Of a stretch of 64,000 bases of DNA, positions 30,883-39,380 are shown piece after piece. Position 1 is the stretch's first letter; each line of letters opens with the position of its first letter. Made by a program: the position numbers and the translations under genes. Under the pieces are notes generated by a model. That model worked only from the letters and a program-made list of their open reading frames with translations. It had not been told where the DNA came from and did not search any database. Source of the stretch: JACVRW01 sp963826165 (GTDB taxonomy: Bacteria; Actinomycetota; Thermoleophilia; Solirubrobacterales; Thermoleophilaceae); the NCBI GenBank assembly GCA_963826165.1, contig CAWGWC010000017.1, forward strand, positions 248,001 through 312,000, read 5' to 3'.

Positions 30883-31971
30883 ATGGACACGGGCAGCTAC
30901 CTCGCGGTCATCAAGGTGGTCGGTATCGGCGGCGGCGGCACCAACGCCGTCAACCGCATGGTGGACGCGGGGCTCAAGGGCGTGGAGTTCATCGCCGTCA
31001 ACACCGACGCTCAGGCGCTGCAGATGTGCGACGCCGACATCAAGCTGCAGATCGGCGACCAGCTGACCCGCGGCCTGGGGGCGGGCGCGAACCCCGAGAC
31101 GGGTTACGGCGCGGCCAACGAGAGCCGCGACGAGCTCAAGGAGGCCCTCAAGGGCGCGGACATGGTCTTCGTGACCGCCGGCGAAGGCGGCGGCACCGGC
31201 ACCGGGGCGGCTCCCGTGATCGCCGAGGTCTCCAAGCAGGAGGTGGGCGCGCTCACGGTGGGCGTGGTCACCAAGCCCTTCGACTTCGAGGGCACGCAGC
31301 GGATGCGCCAGGCCGTGGACGGCATCGACCGGCTGCGCGAGCAGGTGGACACGATGATCGTGATCCCCAACGAGAAGCTGCTCGCGGTGGTCGAGCGCCG
31401 CACCAGCATCCTCGACGCCTTCCGCGAGGCCGACAACGTGCTCGGCCAGGGCGTGCAGGGCATCACCGACCTGATCACCACCCCGGGCCTGATCAACCTC
31501 GACTTCGCCGACGTGCGCACGATCATGCAGGACGCCGGCTCGGCGTTGATGGGGATCGGCGAGGCCTCGGGCGAGCAGCGCGCAGCCGAGGCGGCCAAGA
31601 ACGCGGTATCGAGCCCGCTGCTCGAGCAGTCCGTGGAGGGAGCCACCGGCATCCTCCTCAACATCACGGGCGGCAACGATCTGGGGCTGTTCGAGGTCAA
31701 CGAGGCCGCGGAGATCATCCAGTCGGCGGCCGACCAGAACTCGAACATCATCTTCGGCGCGGTCGTGGACGACGGGATGGGCGACGGCGTGCGTGTGACG
31801 GTGATCGCCACCGGCTTCGAGCGTCCCGGCCGCACCCCGCTGTTCACCGAGGACTCCACCGGCCGGCGCCGTGAGCCTCGCCGCCGCGACGTGTCGCTGG
31901 ACGAGCGCCAGCGCGAATCGCTCGAGATCTCCGACGACGACATCGACGTTCCGGAATTCCTGAGGGACTGA
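30883..31971 (+). CDS. ftsZ: Cell division GTPase FtsZ
   Basis: A 362-residue tubulin homologue. N-terminal IKVVGIGGGGTNAVNRMV, tubulin signature VTAGEGGGTGTGAAPVIAEV (about 97-116), T7 loop INLDFADVRTIM with the catalytic Asp, and a short C-terminal linker. It ends SDDDIDVPEFLRD, the conserved tail that binds FtsZ partners. It forms the Z-ring at mid-cell. It has its own promoter and leader with Shine-Dalgarno. No ftsA lies upstream, and the ylmD/ylmE/sepF group usually found downstream in actinobacteria is absent here. Confidence 0.97.
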   Translation: MDTGSYLAVIKVVGIGGGGTNAVNRMVDAGLKGVEFIAVNTDAQALQMCDADIKLQIGDQLTRGLGAGANPETGYGAANESRDELKEALKGADMVFVTAGEGGGTGTGAAPVIAEVSKQEVGALTVGVVTKPFDFEGTQRMRQAVDGIDRLREQVDTMIVIPNEKLLAVVERRTSILDAFREADNVLGQGVQGITDLITTPGLINLDFADVRTIMQDAGSALMGIGEASGEQRAAEAAKNAVSSPLLEQSVEGATGILLNITGGNDLGLFEVNEAAEIIQSAADQNSNIIFGAVVDDGMGDGVRVTVIATGFERPGRTPLFTEDSTGRRREPRRRDVSLDERQRESLEISDDDIDVPEFLRD

Positions 31972-32012
31972 CAGAGATTCTGCCGCCGCAGACGGCGCTC
32001 GCCTTCGAGGCG

Positions 32013-32390
32013 ATGCGCGCCCTGCGGACGCATTACGACGACGAGGCCAGGTTCGTCGAGCGCGTGGACGAGGTGCAGCGGCCCCAGGGCTACCGGCTGG
32101 TGGGCGTCTTCGAGGACGGCCACTGCAGCGCCGTGGCCGGCTTTCGCGTCATCCGCAACCTGGCCTGGGGCGACACGCTGTACGTCGACGACCTCTCGAC
32201 CCACCCGGACGCCCGGCGCCGCGGCCACGGACGAGCTCTGCTCGAGTGGTGCGCGGCCGAGGCACGGCGGCTGGGGTGCGACGAGCTCCATCTCGATTCG
32301 AGCGTCGGGCCCGAGCGCGAGGAGGCGCACCGGCTCTACCTGAACGCCGGCATGCGCATCACGAGCCACCACTTCGCGCGCGGCCTGTGA
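32013..32390 (+). CDS. GNAT family N-acetyltransferase
   Basis: At least 125 residues with the GNAT core: strand DTLYVDDLSTHPDARRRGHGRALLEWC contains the acetyl-CoA binding RRxGxG/A loop, followed by ELHLDSSVGPEREEAHRLYLNAGM. The substrate is unknown. ATG 32013 is the first conventional start. However, the frame is open and protein-like further upstream (EILPPQTALAFEAMRALR), back to a CTG at 31968 that overlaps the ftsZ stop; translation from a rare codon coupled to ftsZ is possible. The 3' end overlaps the M20 peptidase start (GTGA). Confidence 0.82.
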   Translation: MRALRTHYDDEARFVERVDEVQRPQGYRLVGVFEDGHCSAVAGFRVIRNLAWGDTLYVDDLSTHPDARRRGHGRALLEWCAAEARRLGCDELHLDSSVGPEREEAHRLYLNAGMRITSHHFARGL

Positions 32391-33514
32391 ACGAGGCGGC
32401 CGCCCGTCTGGCCCTGGTGGCCGAGCGCGAGCTGGAAGCGCTGGTGGGCGTGTCCTCGCCGTCGGGAGACGTGCCCGGCGCCGAGGAGTGCGTGGCGCTG
32501 GCCACGGCCTTCCTGCCGCCCGAGGCACGGATCGAGCGATTGCCCTGCTCCACTCCCGACCACGCGCCGGACCTGTACGGGCGCCTGGACGGGGAGGGGG
32601 CCGGAAGGGTGCTGCTGCTCGGCCACCTCGACACCGTCGTGGCCCACGACGCCCACCGGCCGCTGGAGCGCGACGGCGATCGCCTGACCGGCTCGGGCGC
32701 GGTGGACATGAAGGGCGGGGTGGCGCTGGCTCTGGGCGTGATGCGCGAGCTGGCCGCTGAGCCGGCCCGCTACGGGGAACTGGCCGTGCTCCTGGTCAAC
32801 GACGAGGAGTGGCGCACGGCGAGCTTCGCCCACGCGGAGCGCTTCGCCGGCTTCGACGCCTGCCTCTGCTTCGAGGCCGGCGAGCGCACGCGTGAGGGCG
32901 AGGAGGCGGTGATCGTCAAGCGCAAGGCGGCCGGCACTCTGCGGGTGGACGCCGTCGGCCGCCCGGCCCACTCGGGCTCAGCTCCCCACCGGGGCCGCAA
33001 CGCACTGCTTGCGCTGGCGCGCGCGGCGCAGGTGGTGGCGGGCCAGAGCGATCCGCGCGGCGGCGACCGGCTGACCGCCGTGCCGACGATCCTCGACTCG
33101 GGCAACGCCTTCAACGTGGTGCCCGCCGCGGGCCGCCTGATCTGCGACCTCCGGGCCGACCGCCTCGAGGCGTTCGCTCCCGTGCTCGATGCCGTGCCGG
33201 ACGAGCACGGCGGCGTGCAGCTCACCACGACCCTGGCCCGCGCCTGGCCGGGGATGGACGCCCGCGAGGCCACGCGTGAGCCGCTGGAGAGGGCCGCGCT
33301 GCTGCTGGGTCGCCCGCTCGCCGCGGCCGAGCGGGGCGGTGCCAGCGACGCGAGCCACATGGCCGCGGGCGGCATCGCGCTGACCATCGACGGCCTGGGG
33401 CCCCGCGGCGGGGGCGCCCACACGCCGCAGGAATGGGTGGGCGCAGATTCCCTTCGGAGCCGGGCCGAGGTGGCCCTCGCCGTGGTGGCAGCGGTGCTCG
33501 ACGGCCTCGGCTGA
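32387..33514 (+). CDS. M20 family peptidase, glutamate carboxypeptidase-like
   Basis: A 375-residue zinc peptidase with first ligand motif LLLGHLDTVV, bridging Asp in GSGAVDMKGGVA, and VNDEEWRTASF where the usual EE pair reads as DEEW. It also has CFEAGERT and C-terminal GASDASHMAAGGI with GAHTPQEWV. Layout follows the CPG2/glutamate carboxypeptidase branch rather than the dipeptidase at 4481. It hydrolyses C-terminal amino acids from peptides or folates; the exact substrate is not readable. It is translationally coupled to the preceding acetyltransferase. Confidence 0.88.
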   Translation: MNEAAARLALVAERELEALVGVSSPSGDVPGAEECVALATAFLPPEARIERLPCSTPDHAPDLYGRLDGEGAGRVLLLGHLDTVVAHDAHRPLERDGDRLTGSGAVDMKGGVALALGVMRELAAEPARYGELAVLLVNDEEWRTASFAHAERFAGFDACLCFEAGERTREGEEAVIVKRKAAGTLRVDAVGRPAHSGSAPHRGRNALLALARAAQVVAGQSDPRGGDRLTAVPTILDSGNAFNVVPAAGRLICDLRADRLEAFAPVLDAVPDEHGGVQLTTTLARAWPGMDAREATREPLERAALLLGRPLAAAERGGASDASHMAAGGIALTIDGLGPRGGGAHTPQEWVGADSLRSRAEVALAVVAAVLDGLG

Positions 33515-33587
33515 GCCGGCCGCGTGGAATAACCCGGCCCCTTCGCCGGTCTGGTCTTGCGTGTACCCCCTCAGATCGGAGATGGCG

Positions 33588-33767
33588 ATGAGAGCTCTGG
33601 CCCTGCATCTGGCTCACGAAGCACAGCGGTCGGCGCCCCCGGCGCCGCCCAGCCACCGTCCCCAGGTGGACGTGGAGAAGGTCGCCCGGCGGATCGTCAC
33701 GGCCTGCATCAGCGTGCTCGTGGTGCTCTGCGTGGCGGTGGCCCTGCCCATGCCCACCGGCGGCTGA
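33588..33767 (+). CDS. small single-pass membrane protein, unknown
   Basis: A 59-residue protein with a hydrophilic N-terminus (MRALALHLAHEAQRS...), a proline-rich turn, and one strong hydrophobic helix near the C-terminus (VTACISVLVVLCVAVALPM). ATG 33588 is preferred because GGAG sits 7 nt upstream; ATG 33582 and GTG 33561 are in frame. No family recognised. A small CCGGC/GCCGG hairpin (33534-33549) lies between the peptidase stop and this gene. It could be a real short membrane protein, given the clean membrane segment. Confidence 0.55.
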   Translation: MRALALHLAHEAQRSAPPAPPSHRPQVDVEKVARRIVTACISVLVVLCVAVALPMPTGG

Positions 33768-33807
33768 CCCAGCCGCCCGACGGGGCGTGGACCCCGGGGT
33801 AGCCGGG

Positions 33808-33813
33808 TAACCT
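33808..33813 (+). promoter_or_regulatory. -10 hexamer TAACCT, 9 nt before gcvT TTG
   Basis: TAACCT with a 9-nt gap to TTG 33823 and no Shine-Dalgarno. No glycine riboswitch fits into the 55-bp gap. Confidence 0.45.
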
Positions 33814-33822
33814 CACGGCGGC

Positions 33823-34914
33823 TTGGCCGCCCCCACCGAAACCCTCCGGCGCACCCCGCTGTACGACCGCCACGAAGAGGCGGGAGCCCGGCTCGTGCCC
33901 TTTGCCGGCTGGGAGATGCCGGTCCAGTACGAGGGCATCCGGGGCGAGCACGTGAACGTGCGCACCGCGGCCGGGATGTTCGACGTCTCCCACATGGGCG
34001 AGATCGAGACCTCGGGACCGGACGCCGAGCGTTTCCTACAGCGAATCCTGTCCAACGACGTGAGCAGGATCGCGGAGCGCGGCGCCCAGTACTCGCTGCT
34101 GTGTCGCGACGACGGCGGCGTGCTCGACGACCTGTTCACCTACCGGCTGGGTCCGGAGCGCTTCCTCACGGTCACCAACGCCGCCAACCACGACAAGGAC
34201 CTGGCCTGGTTCAAGGGCCACGCCGAGGGTTTCGAGATCGTGGTGCGCGACGTGGCCTCGGCCTGGGCGATGCTCGCCGTGCAGGGACCACGAGCGCGCC
34301 AGGCGCTGACCGCGTTGACCGGCGGAGAGCTGCCGGCGCGGATGCGCAGCGCGGACCTGAAGGTCGCCGGCGTGGAGACGCTCGTGTGCGGCACCGGCTA
34401 CACCGGCGAGGACGGCTGCGAGCTGATGCTTCCGCCGGACGGGGCGACGGCGGTCTGGGACGCGCTCCTCGGCCAGGGAGTCCAGCCCGCGGGCCTCGGC
34501 GCGAGGGACACACTGCGGCTGGAGGTGTGCTTTCACCTCTACGGAAACGACCTGTCCGAGGACCGCAACCCGCTCGAGGCCGGTCTCGGCTGGGCCTGCA
34601 AGCTGGACACGGACTTCATCGGCGCCGACGCCCTGCGCGGCGCCGAGCCGGACCAGATCCTGGTCCCGTTCGCCTTCACCGGTCCGGGCATCCCGCGCCA
34701 GGACAACCCGATCCGCGCCGAAGCGGGCGAGGGCGTTGTGACCAGCGGCTCGCTGTCGCCGTGCCTCGACGTGGGCATCGGCATGGGCTACCTCCCGGTG
34801 GAAGCGTCCGATCCGGGTACGAGCATCCAGGTGGACGTGCGCGGGAAGCTGCGCGACGCGGAGGTCCGGGAGAAGCCCCTCTACGACCCCGAGAACGAAG
34901 GAGACCATGGCTGA
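33823..34914 (+). CDS. gcvT: Glycine cleavage system T protein (aminomethyltransferase)
   Basis: A 363-residue folate enzyme. The start has the typical LRRTPLYDRHEEAGARLVPFAGWEMPVQY, followed by AAGMFDVSHMGEIE, DDLFTYRL, NAANHDKDLAWF, LAVQGPRARQAL and GYTGEDGCELM, with C-terminal GLGARDTLRLEV and RDAEVREKPLYDP. It takes the aminomethyl group from lipoyl-H protein onto tetrahydrofolate, releasing ammonia. The TTG start is set by the N-terminal motif. First gene of gcvT-gcvH-gcvPA-gcvPB; overlaps gcvH by 8 bp. Confidence 0.95.
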   Translation: MAAPTETLRRTPLYDRHEEAGARLVPFAGWEMPVQYEGIRGEHVNVRTAAGMFDVSHMGEIETSGPDAERFLQRILSNDVSRIAERGAQYSLLCRDDGGVLDDLFTYRLGPERFLTVTNAANHDKDLAWFKGHAEGFEIVVRDVASAWAMLAVQGPRARQALTALTGGELPARMRSADLKVAGVETLVCGTGYTGEDGCELMLPPDGATAVWDALLGQGVQPAGLGARDTLRLEVCFHLYGNDLSEDRNPLEAGLGWACKLDTDFIGADALRGAEPDQILVPFAFTGPGIPRQDNPIRAEAGEGVVTSGSLSPCLDVGIGMGYLPVEASDPGTSIQVDVRGKLRDAEVREKPLYDPENEGDHG

Positions 34915-35299
34915 GAGCTATCCCGAGGAGCTCAAGTACCACCCCGAGCACGACTGGGCCCGGATCGACGGAGAGACGGCGACCTTCGGGGTCACCTGGT
35001 ACGCCCAGGACTCGCTCGGCGAGGTGGTGTTCTTCGACCCTCCCGAGGTGGGAGCGTCGGTCAAGAAGGACGAGGCCTACGCGGAGGTCGAGTCGGTGAA
35101 GGCGGTGTCCGACGTGTTCGCCCCTCTGTCCGGAGAGATCACCGAGGTCAACCAGGAGCTGGAGGAGAGCCCGGAGCGGGTCAACGCCGACCCGTACGGC
35201 GACGGCTGGATGGTCAAGGTCAAGCTCTCGGACCCGTCGGAGCTCGATCAGCTGCTCGACGTCAACACCTACCGGGAGTTGCTCCAATCGGGTAGCTAG
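34907..35299 (+). CDS. gcvH: Glycine cleavage system H protein
   Basis: A 130-residue lipoyl carrier: LKYHPEHDWARIDGE, WYAQDSLGEVVFFDPPEVGASV, and the lipoylation site in AYAEVESVKAVSDVFAPLSGEI (Lys in ESVKA), then the C-terminal NADPYGDGWMVKVKL. It shuttles the aminomethyl intermediate between P and T proteins. ATG 34907 is inside gcvT, 6 nt after a GAAGGAG-like Shine-Dalgarno. Confidence 0.96.
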   Translation: MAESYPEELKYHPEHDWARIDGETATFGVTWYAQDSLGEVVFFDPPEVGASVKKDEAYAEVESVKAVSDVFAPLSGEITEVNQELEESPERVNADPYGDGWMVKVKLSDPSELDQLLDVNTYRELLQSGS

Positions 35300-35315
35300 C
35301 TTCGTAGACGAGCTG

Positions 35316-36710
35316 ATGAGCCGTTACACCGGAGTCACCGACGAAGACCTGCGGGAGATGCTCGCCGCCATCGGCGCGAGCTCGCTCGAAGAGCTGTTCG
35401 AGGACATCCCCGAGGGCGTGCGGCTCGATCGCGACCTCGACCTGCCCGACGGGCGCTCCGAGCAGGAGGTCAACGACCACCTGGCCGAGCTGGCGGCGCG
35501 CAACCTCCACGCCGACGCCGAGGTGAGCTTCCTGGGCGCGGGCATGTACGACCACTACGTGCCCTCGCTGGTGGACACGCTGATCGGGCGCTCCGAGTTC
35601 CTCACGCCGTACACGCCGTATCAGCCGGAGGTGTCGCAGGGCGGCCTCCAGGTGATGTTCGAGTACCAGACGGCGATCTCCGAGCTCACCGGCCTGCCGG
35701 TATCCAACGCATCGGTGTACGAGGGCCCGAGCGCGGTGGCCGCCGCCGGCTACCTGGCCAAGCTCGAGACCAAGCGCAGGCGGCTGGTGGCCTCCCGCGG
35801 CCTGCACCCGCACTCGCGGGCGGCGCTGCGCACGCACGCGGCCGGCTACGGCATGGAGGTGGTGGAGGTTCCGCTCGACGACGAGGGCGCCACCGACCGC
35901 GAGGCCCTGGCTGCCGCGGTGGACGACGACACGGCCGCGGTGTTCGTCCAGCAGCCGAACTTCCTGGGCACGGTCGAGGAGCTGGGCGGGCTTGCCGAGG
36001 CGGGCAAGGACACCGGCGCGCTGTTCGTGTGCGCAGCCGATCCGCTTCCGCTGGGCATTCTCAAGCCGCCCGGAGAGCTCGGCGCCGACATCTGCGTGGG
36101 CGAGGGCCAGTCGCTGGGCAACCGGCTCGACTTCGGCGGCCCCTCGTTCGGCTTCTTCGCCGCCGACGAGCGCTTTCTGCGCAAGCTGCCGGGACGGATC
36201 GCGGGCGAGACCCGCGACGCGGACGGCCGGCGCGGCTTCGTGCTCACCCTTCAGACGCGCGAGCAGCACATCAGGCGCGAGAAGGCCACCCACAACATCT
36301 GCACCGCCCAGGCCCTCAACGCGCTCGCCGGCGTGATCTACCTGTCCTGGCTGGGCAAGCGTGGCCTGGTGGAGCTGGCCGAGCTGATGCTCAGGCGCAC
36401 CCACTACGCCCGCGAGACGCTCGGGCTCGAGGCCATCAACCCCGGCCCGGTGGTGCGCGAGTTCGCGGTGCGGGTGCCGGACCTCGACGGTTTCGTCAAG
36501 CGGGCCCGGGCCGCGGGCATCAATCCCGGCTACCGCCTGAAGCGCGACTACCCGGAGTACGAGGACGGCCTGCTGGTGGCCATCACCGAGCGGCGCACCA
36601 AGGCGCACATCGACCGGCTGGCGTCCGTTCTGGCACCCGCGGCCGATCGGGGAACAGATCGGAGCGCCGCCGGCCGGGCCGGCGGCTCCCGCAAGGCGGT
36701 GGGCGCATGA
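35316..36710 (+). CDS. gcvPA: Glycine dehydrogenase (decarboxylating) subunit 1
   Basis: A 464-residue alpha subunit of the split P protein: RYTGVTDEDLREMLAAIG at the start, SFLGAGMYDHYVPSLVDTLI, FLTPYTPYQPEVSQGGLQ, QTAISELTGLPVSNASVYEG and later RREKATHNICTAQALNALAG. The subunit lacks the PLP lysine, which lies in gcvPB. With gcvPB it decarboxylates glycine and passes the rest to H protein. ATG 35316 is 16 bp after gcvH. Confidence 0.95.
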   Translation: MSRYTGVTDEDLREMLAAIGASSLEELFEDIPEGVRLDRDLDLPDGRSEQEVNDHLAELAARNLHADAEVSFLGAGMYDHYVPSLVDTLIGRSEFLTPYTPYQPEVSQGGLQVMFEYQTAISELTGLPVSNASVYEGPSAVAAAGYLAKLETKRRRLVASRGLHPHSRAALRTHAAGYGMEVVEVPLDDEGATDREALAAAVDDDTAAVFVQQPNFLGTVEELGGLAEAGKDTGALFVCAADPLPLGILKPPGELGADICVGEGQSLGNRLDFGGPSFGFFAADERFLRKLPGRIAGETRDADGRRGFVLTLQTREQHIRREKATHNICTAQALNALAGVIYLSWLGKRGLVELAELMLRRTHYARETLGLEAINPGPVVREFAVRVPDLDGFVKRARAAGINPGYRLKRDYPEYEDGLLVAITERRTKAHIDRLASVLAPAADRGTDRSAAGRAGGSRKAVGA

Positions 36711-38269
36711 GTGACGACGTGCTCACCATCTACGAGCGCTCGCGCGCCGGGCGCCGCTCCTTCGTGGCGCCCGCGCCCGACGAAGAGGTCCCCGAGCTGG
36801 CCGTGGACGAGCTGCTGCCCGCCGAGGCGATCCGTGAACGGCCGGCCGAGCTGCCCGAGGTGTCCGAGCCGGAGCTCGTGCGCCACTACACCACGCTCTC
36901 CTCGCGCAACTTCCACCTCGACGAGGGCTTCTACCCGCTCGGTTCGTGCACGATGAAGCACAACCCGAAGCTGCACGAGCGCGTGGCCGCGCTCCCCGGC
37001 CACTCCCGGCTTCACCCGCTGCAGGATCCCGAGTACGCCCAGGGCGCGCTCGAGCTGATGTGGCGGCTGCAGGGCGCGCTGTCGGAGATCGCGGGGCTGC
37101 CGCACGTCTCGCTTCAGCCGAGCGCCGGGTCGCACGGCGAGCTCGCGGGACTGCTGCTCACCCGGGCCTACCACGAGGACAGAGGCGAGCAGCGCACGAA
37201 GGTGCTGACCCCGGACACCGCGCACGGCACGAACCCGGCCACGGTCACCATGGCGGGCTACGAGGTGGTCAAGGTGGGCACCGCGCCGGACGGCGGGGTG
37301 GACCTCGACGACCTGCGCTCCAAGGCCGATGACGACGTGGCCTGCCTGATGCTCACCAACCCGAACACGCTGGGGCTCTTCGACACCAACATCGAGGAGA
37401 TCGCGCACATCGTGCACGAGGTCGGGGCCACGCTCTATTACGACGGGGCGAACCTCAACGCCGTGATGGGTATCGCCCGCCCGGGCGACATGGGCTTCGA
37501 CATCGTCCACTACAACCTCCACAAGACCTTCACCCAGCCCCACGGCGGCGGTGGCCCGGGCGCGGGCCCTATCGCGTGCTCGGACCGCATCGAGCCGTTC
37601 CTGCCCGTGCCCCAGGTGGTGCGCCGGGGCGCCGAGGGAAACGGCGCGGAGCCCCACTTCGACCTCGACCACGACCGGCCGAAGTCGATCGGCAAGTTGC
37701 GCGGCTTCCAGGGCAACTTCGGCGTCTTCGTGCGCACCTACGCGTATATCTGCTCTCTGGGCGGCGACGGCCTCAAGGACGTGTCGCAGACCGCGGTGCT
37801 GAACGCCAACTACCTGAAGGCGCTGCTGGCCCGCGAGGGCATCGGCGAGTACCTGCCGATCGCCTTCGACCGCACCTGCATGCACGAGTTCGTGCTCTCG
37901 GGCAAGCCGGCCAAGGAGCAGCTGGACGTCAAGACGCTCGATCTGGCCAAGCGCATGCTCGACTTCGGCGTGCACCCGCCCACCGTCTACTTCCCGCTGC
38001 TGGTGGACGAGGCGCTCATGATCGAGCCCACCGAGACCGAGACCCGGGAACGCCTCGATCACTTCGCCGGCGTGATCCGAGACATCCTGGAGGAGGCGGC
38101 CGAGGACCCGGAGATCGCGCGCACCGCCCCGCACACCACCCCGGTGCGCCGGCTGGACGAGGCCGGCGCGGCCAAGCGGCCGGTCGTGAGGTGGCGTCCC
38201 GAGGACGACAATCCCGGCGAGCCCGAGCGCGCGCAGGACGCCGCGGCCAGTGGCACGGGGGCGATGTAG
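36707..38269 (+). CDS. gcvPB: Glycine dehydrogenase (decarboxylating) subunit 2
   Basis: A 520-residue beta subunit starting at ATG 36707 in the gcvPA stop. PLP-binding Lys is in NLHKTFTQPHGGGGPGAGP. Other landmarks are FYPLGSCTMKHNPK, PSAGSHGELAGLL, TPDTAHGTNPATVTMAG and NLNAVMGIARPGDMGFD, with C-terminal FGVHPPTVYFPLLVDEALMIEPTE. It has a charged, disordered-looking C-terminal extension of about 35 residues (PEDDNPGEPERAQDAAA). Completes the operon. Confidence 0.95.
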   Translation: MSDDVLTIYERSRAGRRSFVAPAPDEEVPELAVDELLPAEAIRERPAELPEVSEPELVRHYTTLSSRNFHLDEGFYPLGSCTMKHNPKLHERVAALPGHSRLHPLQDPEYAQGALELMWRLQGALSEIAGLPHVSLQPSAGSHGELAGLLLTRAYHEDRGEQRTKVLTPDTAHGTNPATVTMAGYEVVKVGTAPDGGVDLDDLRSKADDDVACLMLTNPNTLGLFDTNIEEIAHIVHEVGATLYYDGANLNAVMGIARPGDMGFDIVHYNLHKTFTQPHGGGGPGAGPIACSDRIEPFLPVPQVVRRGAEGNGAEPHFDLDHDRPKSIGKLRGFQGNFGVFVRTYAYICSLGGDGLKDVSQTAVLNANYLKALLAREGIGEYLPIAFDRTCMHEFVLSGKPAKEQLDVKTLDLAKRMLDFGVHPPTVYFPLLVDEALMIEPTETETRERLDHFAGVIRDILEEAAEDPEIARTAPHTTPVRRLDEAGAAKRPVVRWRPEDDNPGEPERAQDAAASGTGAM

Positions 38270-38275
38270 GGCTCG

Positions 38276-39352
38276 ATGGAGCCCGCCCCCTCCGTCACGG
38301 CCGGGTCCGACGGACTCTCGCTGGACGAGCTGCGCCTCGCCGCCCGCAACCACGGGCTGCCGCTCGAGGCCCTGCGCTATCCGGTCACCCCGGTCGGCCT
38401 CCACTACCTGCTCATCCACTACGACATCCCGGTGGTCGAGCCCGAGAGCTTCCGCCTCGAGATCGGTGGCGCCGTGGAGCGTCCCCTGTCCCTGTCGCTC
38501 GGCGACCTGCGCGAGCGCGAGCAGGTCACGATGCCGGTGACCTTCGAGTGCGCAGGCAATGGCCGGGCGCTGCTCGAGCCCCGCCCGGTGAGCCAGCCCT
38601 GGCTGACGGAGGCGGTGGGCACGGCGGAGTGGGGCGGCACGCCGCTCGCGCCGCTGCTCGACGAGGCCGGCGTGACCGGCTCGGCGGTGGAGGCGCTGTT
38701 CGCAGGGCTCGATCACGGCCTGGAGGGCGAGGAGGCGATGGCCTACGAGCGCTCGCTCTCGGTGGCCGATGCCCGCGAGGGCCTGCTGGCCTACGAGATG
38801 AACGGCGCGCCGCTGCCACCCCAGCACGGCTTCCCGCTCCGCCTGGTGGTGCCGGGCTGGTACGGGATGACCAACGTCAAGTGGCTGGCACAGATCACGC
38901 TGCTCGAGCAGCCCTTCGAGGGCTTCCAGAACTCCGTGGCCTACCGCATGTACGACGAGGACGGGACGCCCGGCGAGCCGGTCACCCGCATGCTCCCGCG
39001 CTCCCTCACCGAGCCGCCCGGTGTCCCCGAGTTCATGACGCGCGAGCGTCACCTGGCCCCCGGCCCGGTGGAGCTGCGCGGCCGGGCCTGGTCGGGCCAC
39101 GGGGTGATCGAGCGCGTGGAGGTGTCCACCGACGGCGGCTCGCGCTTCGCCGACGCGGAGCTCGGTCCCGAGCAGGGACCGGCTGCCTGGCGGGGCTGGA
39201 GCTTCGGGTGGGAGGCCGCGCCCGGCGAGCACGAGATCTGCTCACGCGCCACCGACTCCGCCGGCCACACGCAGCCGCTCGAGCAGCCCTGGAACCTGAA
39301 GGGCTACTCGAACAACGCGGTGGAGCGGATTCCCGTCATCGTCCGGGACTAG
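38276..39352 (+). CDS. Sulfite oxidase family molybdopterin enzyme
   Basis: A 358-residue protein with a molybdopterin-binding SUOX fold: LHYLLIHYDIPVVEPESFRLEIGG, then the Mo-ligand Cys in VTFECAGNGRALLEP (about residue 90), ATEWGGTPLAPLL-like, and HGFPLRLVVPGWYGMTNVKWLAQI. The C-terminal Mo-co dimerisation domain contains LRGRAWSGHGVIERVEVSTDGG. No heme domain or Tat signal is visible, so it is probably cytoplasmic or uses another reductant. The substrate could be sulfite or an organic sulfoxide. It follows gcvPB by 6 bp. Confidence 0.88.
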   Translation: MEPAPSVTAGSDGLSLDELRLAARNHGLPLEALRYPVTPVGLHYLLIHYDIPVVEPESFRLEIGGAVERPLSLSLGDLREREQVTMPVTFECAGNGRALLEPRPVSQPWLTEAVGTAEWGGTPLAPLLDEAGVTGSAVEALFAGLDHGLEGEEAMAYERSLSVADAREGLLAYEMNGAPLPPQHGFPLRLVVPGWYGMTNVKWLAQITLLEQPFEGFQNSVAYRMYDEDGTPGEPVTRMLPRSLTEPPGVPEFMTRERHLAPGPVELRGRAWSGHGVIERVEVSTDGGSRFADAELGPEQGPAAWRGWSFGWEAAPGEHEICSRATDSAGHTQPLEQPWNLKGYSNNAVERIPVIVRD

Positions 39353-39364
39353 CCGCCGGGCGCC

Positions 39365-39370
39365 TAGACT
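39365..39370 (+). promoter_or_regulatory. -10 hexamer TAGACT, 10 nt before trpS ATG
   Basis: TAGACT in the 28-bp gap between the oxidase and trpS; no Shine-Dalgarno and no room for a T-box. Confidence 0.45.
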
Positions 39371-39380
39371 GCCCGGCCCG

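Noticed and set aside
33768..33822. Glycine riboswitch before gcvT
   Set aside because: The gap is 55 bp and holds a -10 hexamer right before the start; a glycine aptamer does not fit.
36548..39232. 894-codon minus-strand open frame
   Set aside because: It lies entirely antisense to gcvPB and the sulfite-oxidase gene, with histidine/arginine/glycine-rich shadow composition and no motifs.
39353..39380. T-box leader before trpS
   Set aside because: Only 28 bp separate the genes; no antiterminator bulge sequence is present.
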